19,314 bases of DNA from Acidobacteriota bacterium (lineage in GTDB: Bacteria > Acidobacteriota > Terriglobia > Bryobacterales > Bryobacteraceae): assembly GCA_023436715.1 (NCBI GenBank), contig JAEZIJ010000245.1:1-19314 (forward strand). The letters are read 5' to 3'. Position numbers and translations under genes: made by a program. Under the pieces are notes generated by a model. It was not told where the DNA came from, did not search any database, and saw nothing but the letters and a program-made list of their open reading frames with translations. Of the stretch, positions 1 through 6,844 are shown piece by piece. The stretch's first letter is position 1, and every line of letters begins with the position of its first letter.

Positions 1-64
1 GGGGGGCGCGAGGGCTCCGCTACGACGGAAGCCCCAAGAACAGAAAAGCAAGGAACTGAGAAAA
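1..64. other. contig edge, no gene seen
   Basis: The window opens on a run of six G followed by GC-rich sequence. I see no start codon with a ribosome binding site and no convincing coding frame here. Together with the G/C homopolymers at the other end, this suggests the edge of an assembled contig, where bases may be unreliable. Confidence 0.5.
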
Positions 65-107
65 GGGACTGTTCTAACGAGTTAAGAATGGGGACATTTC
101 TAACGAG
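65..107. repeat. two direct repeats, possible IS end
   Basis: Two copies of GGGACnnTTCTAACGAG lie at 65-81 and 91-107. They match at 15 of 17 positions; the variable bases are TG in the first copy and AT in the second. They are separated by nine bases. Closely spaced direct copies of this kind are typical of the multiple transposase-binding repeats at the ends of some insertion sequences, and contigs often stop at such elements. No transposase gene is present, so the family is not assignable. A TTGACA hexamer follows at 110-115 and could be an outward-facing -35 box, but I see no matching -10. Confidence 0.45.
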
Positions 108-211
108 GCTTGACATGATATCGTTTAGCTCTTGACGCGGAGTCTGAGGTCGGAGAGAATGGTGCTCCAGGGTTCCCAAGACTTGACCGGATCCTTAAAG
201 GAGAGTTCTCA

Positions 212-412
212 ATGAAAACGTTCCTCGCCGTTGCAGCCGGCTTGAGCTTCGTCCTCGGCACCGCCGTCTACGCGCAAACTGGTGGCACTACAGCCGCCCC
301 GAAAGCGCCGGCGAAGGTGGAGAAAGCCAAGCCTCAGGAAAACAAGAAGAAGGATCCCGGATCATGGGACTGGGGCAACAAGAAAAAGGCTGAGGCGCCC
401 AAGGCCAAGTAG
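212..412 (+). CDS. small lysine-rich secreted protein
   Basis: This 66-residue protein begins with a signal peptide: MKT, then a hydrophobic stretch, ending near the VYA-Q cleavage site around residues 20-22. The mature part is only about 45 residues. It is dominated by alanine, proline and lysine and has a KKDPGSWDWGNKKK core. The ATG at 212 is supported by a good ribosome binding site, AAAGGAGAG at about 197-205. I do not recognise a named family. The composition suggests a small, positively charged, disordered periplasmic or extracellular peptide, and the tryptophan-containing core could be a short binding motif. It stands alone, with the DinB gene converging on it from the right. The export signal and coding status are fairly secure; the function is unknown. 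Confidence 0.7.
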   Translation: MKTFLAVAAGLSFVLGTAVYAQTGGTTAAPKAPAKVEKAKPQENKKKDPGSWDWGNKKKAEAPKAK

Positions 413-452
413 ACATCTAACCAGACCGGCCTTTGCAGGGGCGCCCGCAGCC

Positions 453-977
453 TCAGCTCCAGAGATCCGCCGTATTCACAGGCTTGCCCTGAAGCTTCAG
501 GTAATAGAACAGTTGAGCTTTGTGCGTATCCAGATGGCGCACCATCTGTAGGAGATGACGGCCGAGCGCATACTCCATCCCCGGAGCCCAAGGCGCCGCC
601 GTCATCTTGTTGGACAGGTTGCTTTCGCCCGCGCTGTCGATCATCTGGAGCGCGATGACCTTGTCCTCTGTCAGCAGTTTTCTCGCCTTCTCGACGCTCT
701 CAATCGACGGGAACTTTTCAGCGGGAGGCAGCGCTTCCTCGGGCGGTATGTCTTCCATCTTTACGCCCTCCGGCAGGCCCCAATCGCCGGTCACGAACCC
801 CTTGCATGCGGCGCCGCACGAACCCGTGATATGCATGAGTAGCTGTCCGACGGTCATCCAGTTGCACCCGCTCGCCGGCTTCCATTCGAGGCCGTCCGGG
901 TTTACCTTGTCCATCAGCTTGAACGTGCTTGCGTAAGTCGCTTCAACCTCTTGCTTCAAGAGCTGAGTCCAGTTCAC
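453..977 (-). CDS. DinB-family (YfiT-like) putative metal-dependent protein
   Basis: The 174-residue protein has the length and helical pattern of the DinB/YfiT four-helix-bundle superfamily. The family's metal-binding histidine triad is visible as H49 (LLMHITGS) and H148 plus H152 (MVRHLDTHKAQ). Known members include thiol-dependent S-transferases and DNA-damage-inducible proteins, but most are uncharacterised, so the substrate here cannot be named. The start is a GTG at 977, chosen because a strong AAGGAGG lies about six bases upstream (984-990). The gene is divergent from the membrane-protein gene at 1049. The shared 71-base spacer contains a perfect palindrome, GAGTATATACTC, that offers a TATACT-like -10 box on both strands. 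No signal peptide is present, so it is probably cytoplasmic. The family call is strong; the biochemical role is open. Confidence 0.85.
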   Translation of the reverse strand: MNWTQLLKQEVEATYASTFKLMDKVNPDGLEWKPASGCNWMTVGQLLMHITGSCGAACKGFVTGDWGLPEGVKMEDIPPEEALPPAEKFPSIESVEKARKLLTEDKVIALQMIDSAGESNLSNKMTAAPWAPGMEYALGRHLLQMVRHLDTHKAQLFYYLKLQGKPVNTADLWS

Positions 978-999
978 GGTGATCCTCCTTCCAGCCTAC

Positions 1000-1042
1000 G
1001 AGTATATACTCTGTCGTCCTCTCGCGCGGACCAGCATACAAT
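1000..1042. promoter_or_regulatory. divergent promoter region with palindrome
   Basis: The perfect 12-base palindrome GAGTATATACTC at 1000-1011 lies between the divergent DinB and membrane-protein genes and contains TATACT on both strands. A second -10-like hexamer, TACAAT, at 1037-1042 ends six bases before the ATG at 1049. If it is used, that transcript would be nearly leaderless. No good -35 boxes are evident. The palindrome could equally be an operator. Confidence 0.35.
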
Positions 1043-1048
1043 GGCCCT

Positions 1049-1421
1049 ATGCGCCGGCTCTTGCTCCGCTGGGCAGCGGCACTGATCGCGGTCTTCTGCG
1101 GTTGGCTCGTCGGCTTCCTCGTCTATCTCGCAATCGCGAACGGATCCCCGCACGACCAGATGCTCTGGGGTATCTGGACCGCAGGTTTTTGCCCTGGGCG
1201 CCTGGTTTCTGGTCGGCTTGCCTCTGGCCGCCCGAGGCCCGGATGTCTCCTCACCTCCGCGCGCGGCCATTGCGGTAGTTGCGTGCGGCTTCATCGGCGT
1301 ACTTATGGTGTTTGCCTTTTTCCGATCGCTGAACCTGATCAGAGCGTCCTTGGCTTTCCTGACTGCCGCGGCTTCCATGCTGACCTACACGCTTCTCTTG
1401 CGTGCCTTCCCCAATCGCTAA
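1049..1421 (+). pseudogene. four-helix membrane protein, split by a +1 frameshift
   Basis: Reading from the ATG at 1049 gives a typical membrane start (LIAVFCGWLVGFLVYLAIA), but the frame turns into arginine/proline-rich nonsense after codon 45. The next frame, entered by skipping one base near 1184-1190 in a GG-TTTTT run, continues smoothly as VFALGAWFLVGLPLA. It then gives two further hydrophobic helices and stops at 1421. The 373-base span is one base more than 124 codons, which fits a single inserted base. The restored product would have about 123 residues and four transmembrane segments. I recognise no family. Nothing shows whether this is a real inactivating mutation or an error in a homopolymer. 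There is no Shine-Dalgarno sequence, and a TACAAT box just upstream suggests a leaderless transcript. Confidence 0.6.
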
Positions 1422-1424
1422 GGG

Positions 1425-1947
1425 CTACTTTCGCTCCCCGCTCCACTCCAGATACGGCCTGAACTCCGTCTGTCCAGGCATGCTCATTTCAAACCTCCCG
1501 GACATCACAGCTCCCTTCAGCTCATACACCAGCCGGAACCGCGGCCCAGGTTGCGACGCGTCGGAGAGAAACACCGCTGTGCCCGGCGCGGGCGTGCTTA
1601 GTTCGTAATGAATCACGTGCCCCTCGTTGTCGAAGTAGATCGCTTTGTACGCGGCAGCCTCCCGGTAAACGTATAGGAGGTCCTTGTGCTCGCAATTGAA
1701 ATCCGCCGGCCCCTTGCACTCTCCGCTGTCCGCCCGCCGCGAGAGGACGTGCCCTTTCATCTCGAGCTGAAACGAGTAAGTGCCGGAACCTGTGGCTCCC
1801 GCGCTCCCGCCGCTCGTCTTTGCCTCCCATCTGCCGATCAGGAAGCAGCGGCTGCCACGCATCCGCCGCGTCCTTGCGGGCAGGAGCGTTCTGGGCATAC
1901 ACCCCCGCGCAGACAACCAAAACCGCCACAACCAACCGTGTGCTCAT
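1425..1947 (-). pseudogene. secreted DUF1579-like protein, split by a frameshift
   Basis: From the ATG at 1947 the first 34 codons encode a signal peptide (MSTRLVVAVLVVCAGVYAQ) and the start of a mature domain (ADAWQPL). The frame is then lost near 1843-1848. The adjacent frame continues as FLIGRWEAKTSG and runs to a stop at 1425. LIGRWEA followed by strand-rich sequence and an ending in FRPYLEWSGERK fits the DUF1579/lipocalin-like secreted proteins common in Acidobacteria. The span is one base longer than a whole number of codons, so one inserted base explains it. The full product would be about 173 residues. It starts nine bases after the alcohol dehydrogenase stop codon, so the two are probably co-transcribed. 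An AAAGG before the ATG can serve as the ribosome binding site. It may be a true pseudogene or a sequencing error. Confidence 0.65.
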
Positions 1948-1956
1948 GCCATACCT

Positions 1957-2970
1957 TTATACCTCCAGCACGACACGAAACCGCGCCTTCCCGCTCATCA
2001 TCCGCTCGTACCCCTCCGCCGCGCGCTCCAGCGGAAGAACCTCGTTCATCGAGCGCACGCCCGTCATCGCGCAGAATGCGAGCGTATCCTGCGAATCAAT
2101 GGACATACCCGAATACCAGCCCCGCACGGCCAGGCGGCCTCCGATCATCTGCCCCGGAGAAACCGTAAGCGACGACGTCGCGCCAATCACCATCAGCGCG
2201 CCATCCGGGCCGAGGCCGCCCACCACCGATGCCATAGCCTCCCCGCTCGTCACCGTCGCCAGGATCACCTTCGCCCCGCCCAGCTTCCGCAGTTCGGCCG
2301 CGGCGTCCTGCGTCTGATTGTCGATGTAGTGTCGCGCCCCGAGCTCCCGCGCCAGCGCCTCCTTATCTTTTCCCCTCGCGATTGCAGCGGTCCGGAACCC
2401 CGCCTTCGCCGCGAACTGAACCCCGAGATGCCCCAGTCCGCCCAGCCCGATCACCGCCACCAGGTCCCCCGGCCGCGCTCCGCTGTTCCGGAGGCAGTTG
2501 TAAGTCGTAACCCCCGCGCACATCAGCGGCGCCGCCTCAACCGGCGACAAATCCTCCGGCATCGCTGCCAGCGCCTCCGCGCGCGCCACCAGGTACTCCG
2601 CGTACCCGCCGTCCTGCGTGATGCCGGTAATCACTGTCATCGTCTGGCACGCGAAGAACTCGCCCCGCCTGCACGCATCGCAGTAGCCGCAGTATCCGCC
2701 GTTCCACCCTACCCCGACGCGCTGCCCCGCCTTCCACCTCGCTACCCCCGGCCCGGCCGCGTCCACCACGCCGGCCACCTCGTGCCCTGGGACCCGCGGG
2801 TACTGCACCAGCGGGAACTCCCCCTCCTTCGTCATCGAATCGCTGTGGCAGATCCCGCACGCCTGCACCCTGATTCGCACCGTCCCTGGCCCGGGCTCCG
2901 GAATCTCCCGCTCCACCATCTCGAAAGGCCCCTTCGCCCGGGAAACCTGTACCGCCCTCATCTTCGGCAT
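1957..2970 (-). CDS. zinc-dependent alcohol dehydrogenase (MDR family)
   Basis: This 337-residue cytoplasmic enzyme of the medium-chain dehydrogenase/reductase superfamily should oxidise alcohols or reduce aldehydes with NAD(P). The catalytic zinc ligands are visible as C41 (CGICHSD), H63 (PGHE) and C151. The structural zinc site is a four-cysteine cluster at C94, C97, C100 and C108. The Rossmann motif GLGGLG is at 175-180. The pattern fits the AdhP/YahK-like group, but the substrate cannot be read from the sequence. The ATG at 2970 is preferred to an in-frame ATG seven codons upstream, because the strong GGAGGGG ribosome binding site lies inside that extension. It is followed nine bases later by the DUF1579-like gene, probably in one operon. 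All key residues are present. Confidence 0.92.
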   Translation of the reverse strand: MPKMRAVQVSRAKGPFEMVEREIPEPGPGTVRIRVQACGICHSDSMTKEGEFPLVQYPRVPGHEVAGVVDAAGPGVARWKAGQRVGVGWNGGYCGYCDACRRGEFFACQTMTVITGITQDGGYAEYLVARAEALAAMPEDLSPVEAAPLMCAGVTTYNCLRNSGARPGDLVAVIGLGGLGHLGVQFAAKAGFRTAAIARGKDKEALARELGARHYIDNQTQDAAAELRKLGGAKVILATVTSGEAMASVVGGLGPDGALMVIGATSSLTVSPGQMIGGRLAVRGWYSGMSIDSQDTLAFCAMTGVRSMNEVLPLERAAEGYERMMSGKARFRVVLEV

Positions 2971-3249
2971 GATCGTGCACCCCTCCTGCAACGATCTTAC
3001 AGGGAACCGAAATGACCGGGCCGGTCACCGCACAAGCCTCCGGATTTTCCCCTCTCCAACCCCCACACCGCGCGCCGAAAACCTACTTGACTGTCCCTGT
3101 CCCGATGAGAGACACTCGCCAACAAAGGGGCTATCCAGAGTGGCGCGATTCTCCGTAAGCAGCCTTTGACGCGGTGAGAGCGCCTTACTTACAAAGAACT
3201 TCCAGACTGTACGTGTGCCGCAACAAGTTCGTGAACTTAGGAGGAGCAC
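2971..3249. other. divergent intergenic region
   Basis: These 279 bases separate the alcohol dehydrogenase (minus) from the ferritin-like gene (plus) and must hold both promoters. A TTGACT hexamer at 3087-3092 resembles a -35 box, but no convincing -10 follows at the right distance. GAACTT occurs twice (3196-3201 and 3233-3238); it resembles the -35 of some ECF sigma factors, but I cannot pair it with a -10. The ribosome binding site AGGAGGAG for the plus-strand gene is at 3239-3246. I see no small gene here. Confidence 0.4.
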
Positions 3250-4404
3250 ATGAAGAAAGACTCGATCGCGGAACAGAATGCAGATCTGACTACTCGCTGG
3301 CGAAATGTCGTAAAGCGCCGCTCATTTCTGCGGGGAATCGGCCTGGCCGGTGCAGCAGCCGTACCTGGCGGTAGACTCTTCGCGCAAGCGACCGCCCCAC
3401 TCACTGCCGGCGACGCCGCGCTCTTAAGGTTCGCGGCATGGGCCGAAACTGTCGAGACGGACCTCTGGAGCCAATACGCCGAGTTGGGCGGCGTGGATGG
3501 AGGAAACCCAGCCTACATGGCGGCGCTTCAGAATATCGACATGGACATGCCGCAGTACGTCACGGATAACACCGATGACGAGATCAGCCACGCCGCCTTC
3601 CTCAATGCCTACCTGGTCTCCAGGGGGGCCGAACCTGTTAACCTCGATGCCTTCCGGACTCTACCGAGTAGTAAGGCAACCGGGGCAAAGCAAATCGGGC
3701 GGCTCACGAACCTGATGAAGCTCAATGTGGACACTAGCTGGTATACGCGCTACCGGAGTGAACAGAACCCCGATTTGGGCGCCACATTCACGGGGCCGTT
3801 TCCCATCGTCGGCCAACCGGCGATTCCTATCGACGATGCCGATACGCCGCCGAAACAGGACCAGCCCGTCCCCCCTGCGTCGCCCCAACAGTCCCGCATG
3901 CAGGCTATCGCCAACACTGCGAGCTTTCACTTTGCGTTCATTGAGCAGGGCGGATCGAGCCTGTATCCCACGCTCGCCTTCAAGGCAAGCGATCCGGAGG
4001 TGCTTCGCGTTCTCGTGAGTATCGGCGGAGTCGAGATCGACCACTTCTCGCTCTGGCACGATAAGGCGGGCAATGCGGTTTCCGAACCTTTGGCAGGTGT
4101 CAAGGACCCCCAGACCGGAGTGACCTTTCCGAATCTCAATAACCCTCCCACCGAACTTACGCAGACAAACAAGGTCCTGCCTGAGCCCTGCCAATTCATC
4201 AACACGAGTCTGCCTCTGTGTTCCGTGATCCGGCCGACCTCGACCCAGCTCGGCGGGGCGGTGGCCACCGTCAACGCATTCACAGCCGACCTCCTCCTCC
4301 TCGGCCAATCCCCGGCGTTCTTTGCGTTCGCCATGCAGTTGGCAGTCGCGGCGGACTCGGTAGTTCGCAGCCTCGATCCGGCGCCCGTGCGGGGGTTCAT
4401 GTAA
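3250..4404 (+). CDS. Tat-exported ferritin-like domain protein
   Basis: This 384-residue protein carries a twin-arginine signal near residues 22-46 (KRRSFLRG, a hydrophobic stretch, then FAQA), so it should be exported folded, possibly with its metal loaded. The body matches the ferritin-like (Ferritin_2-type) domain found in many Acidobacteria. Carboxylate and histidine ligands of a di-iron four-helix bundle can be picked out: E66/E69 in the first helix, E111-x-x-H114, E232, and E262-x-x-H265. A proline-rich loop around 190-215 separates the two helix pairs. The ATG at 3250 has a strong AGGAGGAG upstream. Known relatives are poorly characterised, and iron storage, oxidase or stress roles are possible. 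The gene stands alone and ends against a hairpin terminator shared with the convergent flavoprotein gene. The fold and export route are well supported; the activity is not. Confidence 0.85.
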   Translation: MKKDSIAEQNADLTTRWRNVVKRRSFLRGIGLAGAAAVPGGRLFAQATAPLTAGDAALLRFAAWAETVETDLWSQYAELGGVDGGNPAYMAALQNIDMDMPQYVTDNTDDEISHAAFLNAYLVSRGAEPVNLDAFRTLPSSKATGAKQIGRLTNLMKLNVDTSWYTRYRSEQNPDLGATFTGPFPIVGQPAIPIDDADTPPKQDQPVPPASPQQSRMQAIANTASFHFAFIEQGGSSLYPTLAFKASDPEVLRVLVSIGGVEIDHFSLWHDKAGNAVSEPLAGVKDPQTGVTFPNLNNPPTELTQTNKVLPEPCQFINTSLPLCSVIRPTSTQLGGAVATVNAFTADLLLLGQSPAFFAFAMQLAVAADSVVRSLDPAPVRGFM

Positions 4405-4410
4405 GAAGGA

Positions 4411-4458
4411 AATCCTGGGGGGGGCACTCCGGGCTGGCTCAGCGTGTCCCCCAGGATT
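4411..4458. terminator. bidirectional hairpin terminator
   Basis: A perfect 11-base inverted repeat, AATCCTGGGGG at 4411-4421 and CCCCCAGGATT at 4448-4458, brackets a 26-base loop between two convergent genes. It starts six bases after the ferritin-like stop codon, and its far arm touches the stop codon of the opposite gene. There is no T-run, so it may act by folding or as a 3'-end stabiliser on both transcripts. Confidence 0.7.
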
Positions 4459-6101
4459 CACCTCAGGCACTCATGCACGAACTGAACCGCCATCGCACCT
4501 TCCCCGACCGCTGACGCCACCCGCTTCACCGAGCCCGACCGCACGTCTCCCGCCGCGAACACGCCGGGCCGGCTCGTCTCCAGCAGAAACGGGCTGCGCA
4601 CTGACGTCCAGTATTGGGAGCGCGCCAGGCCGGCCCCGGTCAGGACGAACCCCTTCGCGTCTCGCTCGATTTCCGCGGGCAGCCAGCCCGTCCTCGGCTC
4701 GGCGCCGATGAAACTGAACACGCCCGGCGTCTCCACCGTCCGCTCGTCGCCGGTCCTGCTGTTCACAATCTCGACCGACCCGAGGTGCGTGTCGCCGTCC
4801 ATCCGTCTGATCGTCGTATTGCACACCAGCTCGATGTTGGCCGTCTGCTCGATTCGCCGCGCAAGGTAGCTGGACATACTCTTGTACAGGTCGCCTCCCC
4901 TCAGCAGAAGCATCACGTGCGGAACGTGCCCGGCCAGAAACACCGCCGCCTGGCCCGCCGAATTCCCCCCGCCCACAACCACCACCCGCCGGCCCGCGCA
5001 CAGTTGCGCCTCGGCGAGGGACGCGGCATAGTAAACACCCCTTCCCTCGAATCGCTCGGACCCCTCCACGCCCAGCCGGCGGTAGTCCGCGCCCGTTGCG
5101 ATCAGCAGGCACCTGGCGGTGACCGCCCCATCTCCGTCCAGGTGAACGACCGTATAACCGCTTTCGAACGCCAGCCGGTCGACCGCCGCGGGAATGGACA
5201 AACGCGCGCCGAACTTGCTGGCCTGCAGGATGGCCCGGTTCGCCAGTTCGCTTCCCGTCAAACCCGTGGGAAAGCCGAGGTAGTTTTCGATCCTCATGCT
5301 GCTGCCCGCCTGTCCCCCGGGCGCCGAGGTCTCGAGCACCAGCGTCCGCAGCCCTTCCGACGCCCCGTAAACCGCCGCCGCCAGTCCCGCCGGACCGCCC
5401 CCCACTATCACCAGATCGTACACCCTGTCCTCGAGCGGCTGGTGGATCCCCACCGCATCCGCGAGCTCCCGGTTCGAGGGATTGCGCAGAAGCACCATCG
5501 CCCCGCAGGCCACCACCGGCGTGTCGGACTCCGTCACCCCGAACTGTTTCAGCAGCCGGTCCACATCCGGGTCCGTTTCCACGTCCACCCACGTGAACAG
5601 AATGCGGTTCTTGGATAGGAAATCGCGAACCCGGAATGTATCCACCGAGTAGCGCGACCCGATCACCCGCAGGCCGGTGAAGGCAGGGGATTCGTGCAGA
5701 AGCTGCCGCCGCGCAATGAACGCCTGCAGAATGATGTCGCTGATCTCCGGGCACTGGTTGAGCGCGCCGCGCAGCGCGCCGCTCGTCACCTCGGACACCT
5801 CGCAGTCGCCTCGCGCAACGCCGCTGACGATGGCCCGCCCGCCGGTCAAATGCGTGATGTCCCCGGTGAACGCCCCCTTGTGATGGATCGTCAACGTCTC
5901 CGGCTTGTCGCCGGTGTGGTCTACTATTTCGACCTCGCCCGACTTGACGATGAAGAACCCAAAGTCGCGGTCGCCAACGGCGAACAGAGTCTCCCCGTCC
6001 CGAAATGACCTCGGCACGGCATTGGTGCAGCGTTCCAGCTCTGTGATCTGCGCCTCACCCAGGATCGGGAATGCGACCGATAGAAGGTTGCGCTCGCTCA
6101 T
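4458..6101 (-). CDS. cNMP-binding domain fused to thioredoxin-reductase-like flavoprotein
   Basis: Domain order, numbered from an in-frame GTG two codons upstream of the chosen ATG (6101): a cyclic-nucleotide-binding domain at about 15-130, a small thioredoxin/glutaredoxin-like domain at about 145-220, then a TrxB-type pyridine-nucleotide flavoprotein. FAD binds through GGGPAG (236-241) and GVFAAGDVR (515-523); NAD(P)H binds through GGGNSAG (379-385). The CxxC redox pair that normally precedes the second nucleotide motif is absent (YYAASLAEAQLC instead), and the glutaredoxin-like domain has no CxxC either. The enzyme should therefore pass electrons differently from classical thioredoxin reductase. 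This fusion is a known but little-studied bacterial family. The ATG at 6101 is preferred because GAGGGG lies eight bases upstream. It is cytoplasmic and monocistronic. A nucleotide or redox-sensing role is inferred only. Confidence 0.88.
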   Translation of the reverse strand: MSERNLLSVAFPILGEAQITELERCTNAVPRSFRDGETLFAVGDRDFGFFIVKSGEVEIVDHTGDKPETLTIHHKGAFTGDITHLTGGRAIVSGVARGDCEVSEVTSGALRGALNQCPEISDIILQAFIARRQLLHESPAFTGLRVIGSRYSVDTFRVRDFLSKNRILFTWVDVETDPDVDRLLKQFGVTESDTPVVACGAMVLLRNPSNRELADAVGIHQPLEDRVYDLVIVGGGPAGLAAAVYGASEGLRTLVLETSAPGGQAGSSMRIENYLGFPTGLTGSELANRAILQASKFGARLSIPAAVDRLAFESGYTVVHLDGDGAVTARCLLIATGADYRRLGVEGSERFEGRGVYYAASLAEAQLCAGRRVVVVGGGNSAGQAAVFLAGHVPHVMLLLRGGDLYKSMSSYLARRIEQTANIELVCNTTIRRMDGDTHLGSVEIVNSRTGDERTVETPGVFSFIGAEPRTGWLPAEIERDAKGFVLTGAGLARSQYWTSVRSPFLLETSRPGVFAAGDVRSGSVKRVASAVGEGAMAVQFVHECLR

Positions 6102-6342
6102 ATACACTGCCCCTCTTGTTAATAATCGTACCCTCTCACCCGCGCTACCGCGAGTGCCTCAAATTGCGCTGCTGTTCGACAGACGGGCGTTGCTCCGGTG
6201 CTCCAGTGGGGCAGCCCCTCGTCGTGCTTCACTTCGAACAGAACGAAACTGCTTCGGATCGTATTTCTCCCGATCCCCTCCTATACCACTACGCCGTCGG
6301 GTTCGAGGACACCGCGGAAACGGGAACCGGCTAAGCGTAGGC

Positions 6343-6386
6343 GCCGGGCATGCCCGGCCCGCCGAGCGGGTGGACAGAGGTGTCCG
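6343..6386. repeat. palindrome cluster, probable dispersed intergenic repeat
   Basis: The perfect 16-base palindrome GCCGGGCATGCCCGGC at 6343-6358 is followed at once by a CCGC/GCGG hairpin and then by GGACA-GAGG-TGTCC at about 6372-6385. Three hairpins in a row in a non-coding gap look like a REP-type dispersed element. Only one copy is present in this window, and it differs from the GACAGGCC family found elsewhere in it. Confidence 0.5.
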
Positions 6387-6411
6387 TACCCGGTGTCGCC
6401 CCCTTGGGAAG

Positions 6412-6420
6412 TGGTACGAT
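6412..6420 (+). promoter_or_regulatory. extended -10 promoter of hicB
   Basis: TGG-TACGAT at 6412-6420 fits an extended -10 element. Initiation about seven bases later would fall at or next to the ATG at 6430, giving a leaderless or nearly leaderless transcript. No Shine-Dalgarno sequence is present before this ATG, which fits. No clear -35 is seen. Confidence 0.35.
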
Positions 6421-6429
6421 CAGTCTCGT

Positions 6430-6660
6430 ATGGAGCTGGCAATCGATGTCCAGGTCGAGGAGTTGCCCGAAGGCGTGTTTCTCGCAACTTCCGATCAGCT
6501 CCCCGGCCTCGTCGCGCAGGGCCGGACGGTCGCCGAAGCGCTCGAAATTGCCCGCGACGTCGCGCGCAAAATCATCGAAGCGCGACGCGAGCGCGACGGT
6601 GTCACGGACCTGGCCGCCGCCGCCGGCCGCCGGGACTATACAATCGTGATCGCCGCCTAA
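6430..6660 (+). CDS. hicB: HicB-family antitoxin-like protein
   Basis: This 76-residue protein has the compact beta-beta-beta-alpha pattern of HicB N-terminal domains: VQVEELPEGVFLATSDQLPGL, then a helix with TVAEALEIARDVARKIIE. HicB proteins neutralise the RNA-cleaving toxin HicA and often bind their own promoter through a C-terminal DNA-binding motif. Here the C-terminus is short and shows no obvious helix-turn-helix. The ATG is chosen as the first codon consistent with the domain and with the TACGAT box just upstream. A hicA-like start follows one base after the stop codon but is decayed (next entry), so this antitoxin appears to have lost its partner. It might now act against HicA toxins in trans, including the intact pair at 8465-8898, though the two HicB proteins are not close in sequence. 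Confidence 0.72.
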   Translation: MELAIDVQVEELPEGVFLATSDQLPGLVAQGRTVAEALEIARDVARKIIEARRERDGVTDLAAAAGRRDYTIVIAA

Positions 6661-6661
6661 A

Positions 6662-6750
6662 ATGGGCCGTCTCGCGGGTTTCGATACAGAGAGATCGCCC
6701 GGAAGCTGAAGTCTGGCAGGTCGCAGACCGCCCCCGGCCTCCCCTTGTAA
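6662..6750 (+). pseudogene. hicA toxin remnant
   Basis: Directly after hicB, the ATG at 6662 begins MGRLAGF. One missing base near 6680-6683 breaks the frame, and the next frame continues as RYREIARKLKSG. Together these reproduce the usual N-terminus of one HicA subgroup (MGRLAGFxYREIARKLK). Homology then stops. The conserved GSH catalytic segment and the C-terminal helix are missing, and the shifted frame ends at 6748-6750. This is therefore a truncated, frameshifted toxin with no plausible activity. Sequence up to the next gene end at 6845 shows no recognisable continuation, so the rest was deleted or replaced. Confidence 0.6.
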
Positions 6751-6844
6751 TCCGAATCGAAGAGGAAGACCTGCCTTCAGGTGACTGGTGGCCATCGCAT
6801 GTGGAGTGGCGGTGGCAGTCTAAGCAAACCGGCGCAAGGATACC
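6751..6844. other. gap after hicA remnant
   Basis: This 94-base stretch lies between the toxin remnant and the convergent nuclease gene. A plus-strand frame remains open through it to 6863, but it lacks its own start, overlaps the end of the nuclease gene and matches no family that I know. I consider it non-coding or debris. Confidence 0.4.

Larger units (their letters stand above)
6102..6429. other. intergenic region between flavoprotein and hicB
   Basis: These 328 bases separate divergent genes. Near the left edge, an AT-rich TATTAA-like box on the minus strand (about 6119-6125) could be the flavoprotein -10. Bases around 6210-6334 have a weakly coding-like plus frame ending in a TAA at 6332-6334 (…YHYAVGFEDTAETGTG); this may be a decayed gene end, but I cannot name it. 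The right part holds a cluster of palindromes (separate entry) and the hicB promoter. No complete gene is supported. Confidence 0.4.

Noticed and set aside
1780..3015. Long plus-strand open frame opposite the alcohol dehydrogenase
   Set aside because: Arg/His/Pro-rich translation with no domain; the minus strand has a complete zinc dehydrogenase with all ligands.
3087..3092. TTGACT as a -35 box for the ferritin-like gene
   Set aside because: No acceptable -10 hexamer lies 16-18 bases downstream.
6210..6334. Coding-like fragment ending YHYAVGFEDTAETGTG
   Set aside because: It has a moderately coding-like third-base pattern but no start, no ribosome binding site and no family that I recognise; kept only as a possible relic.
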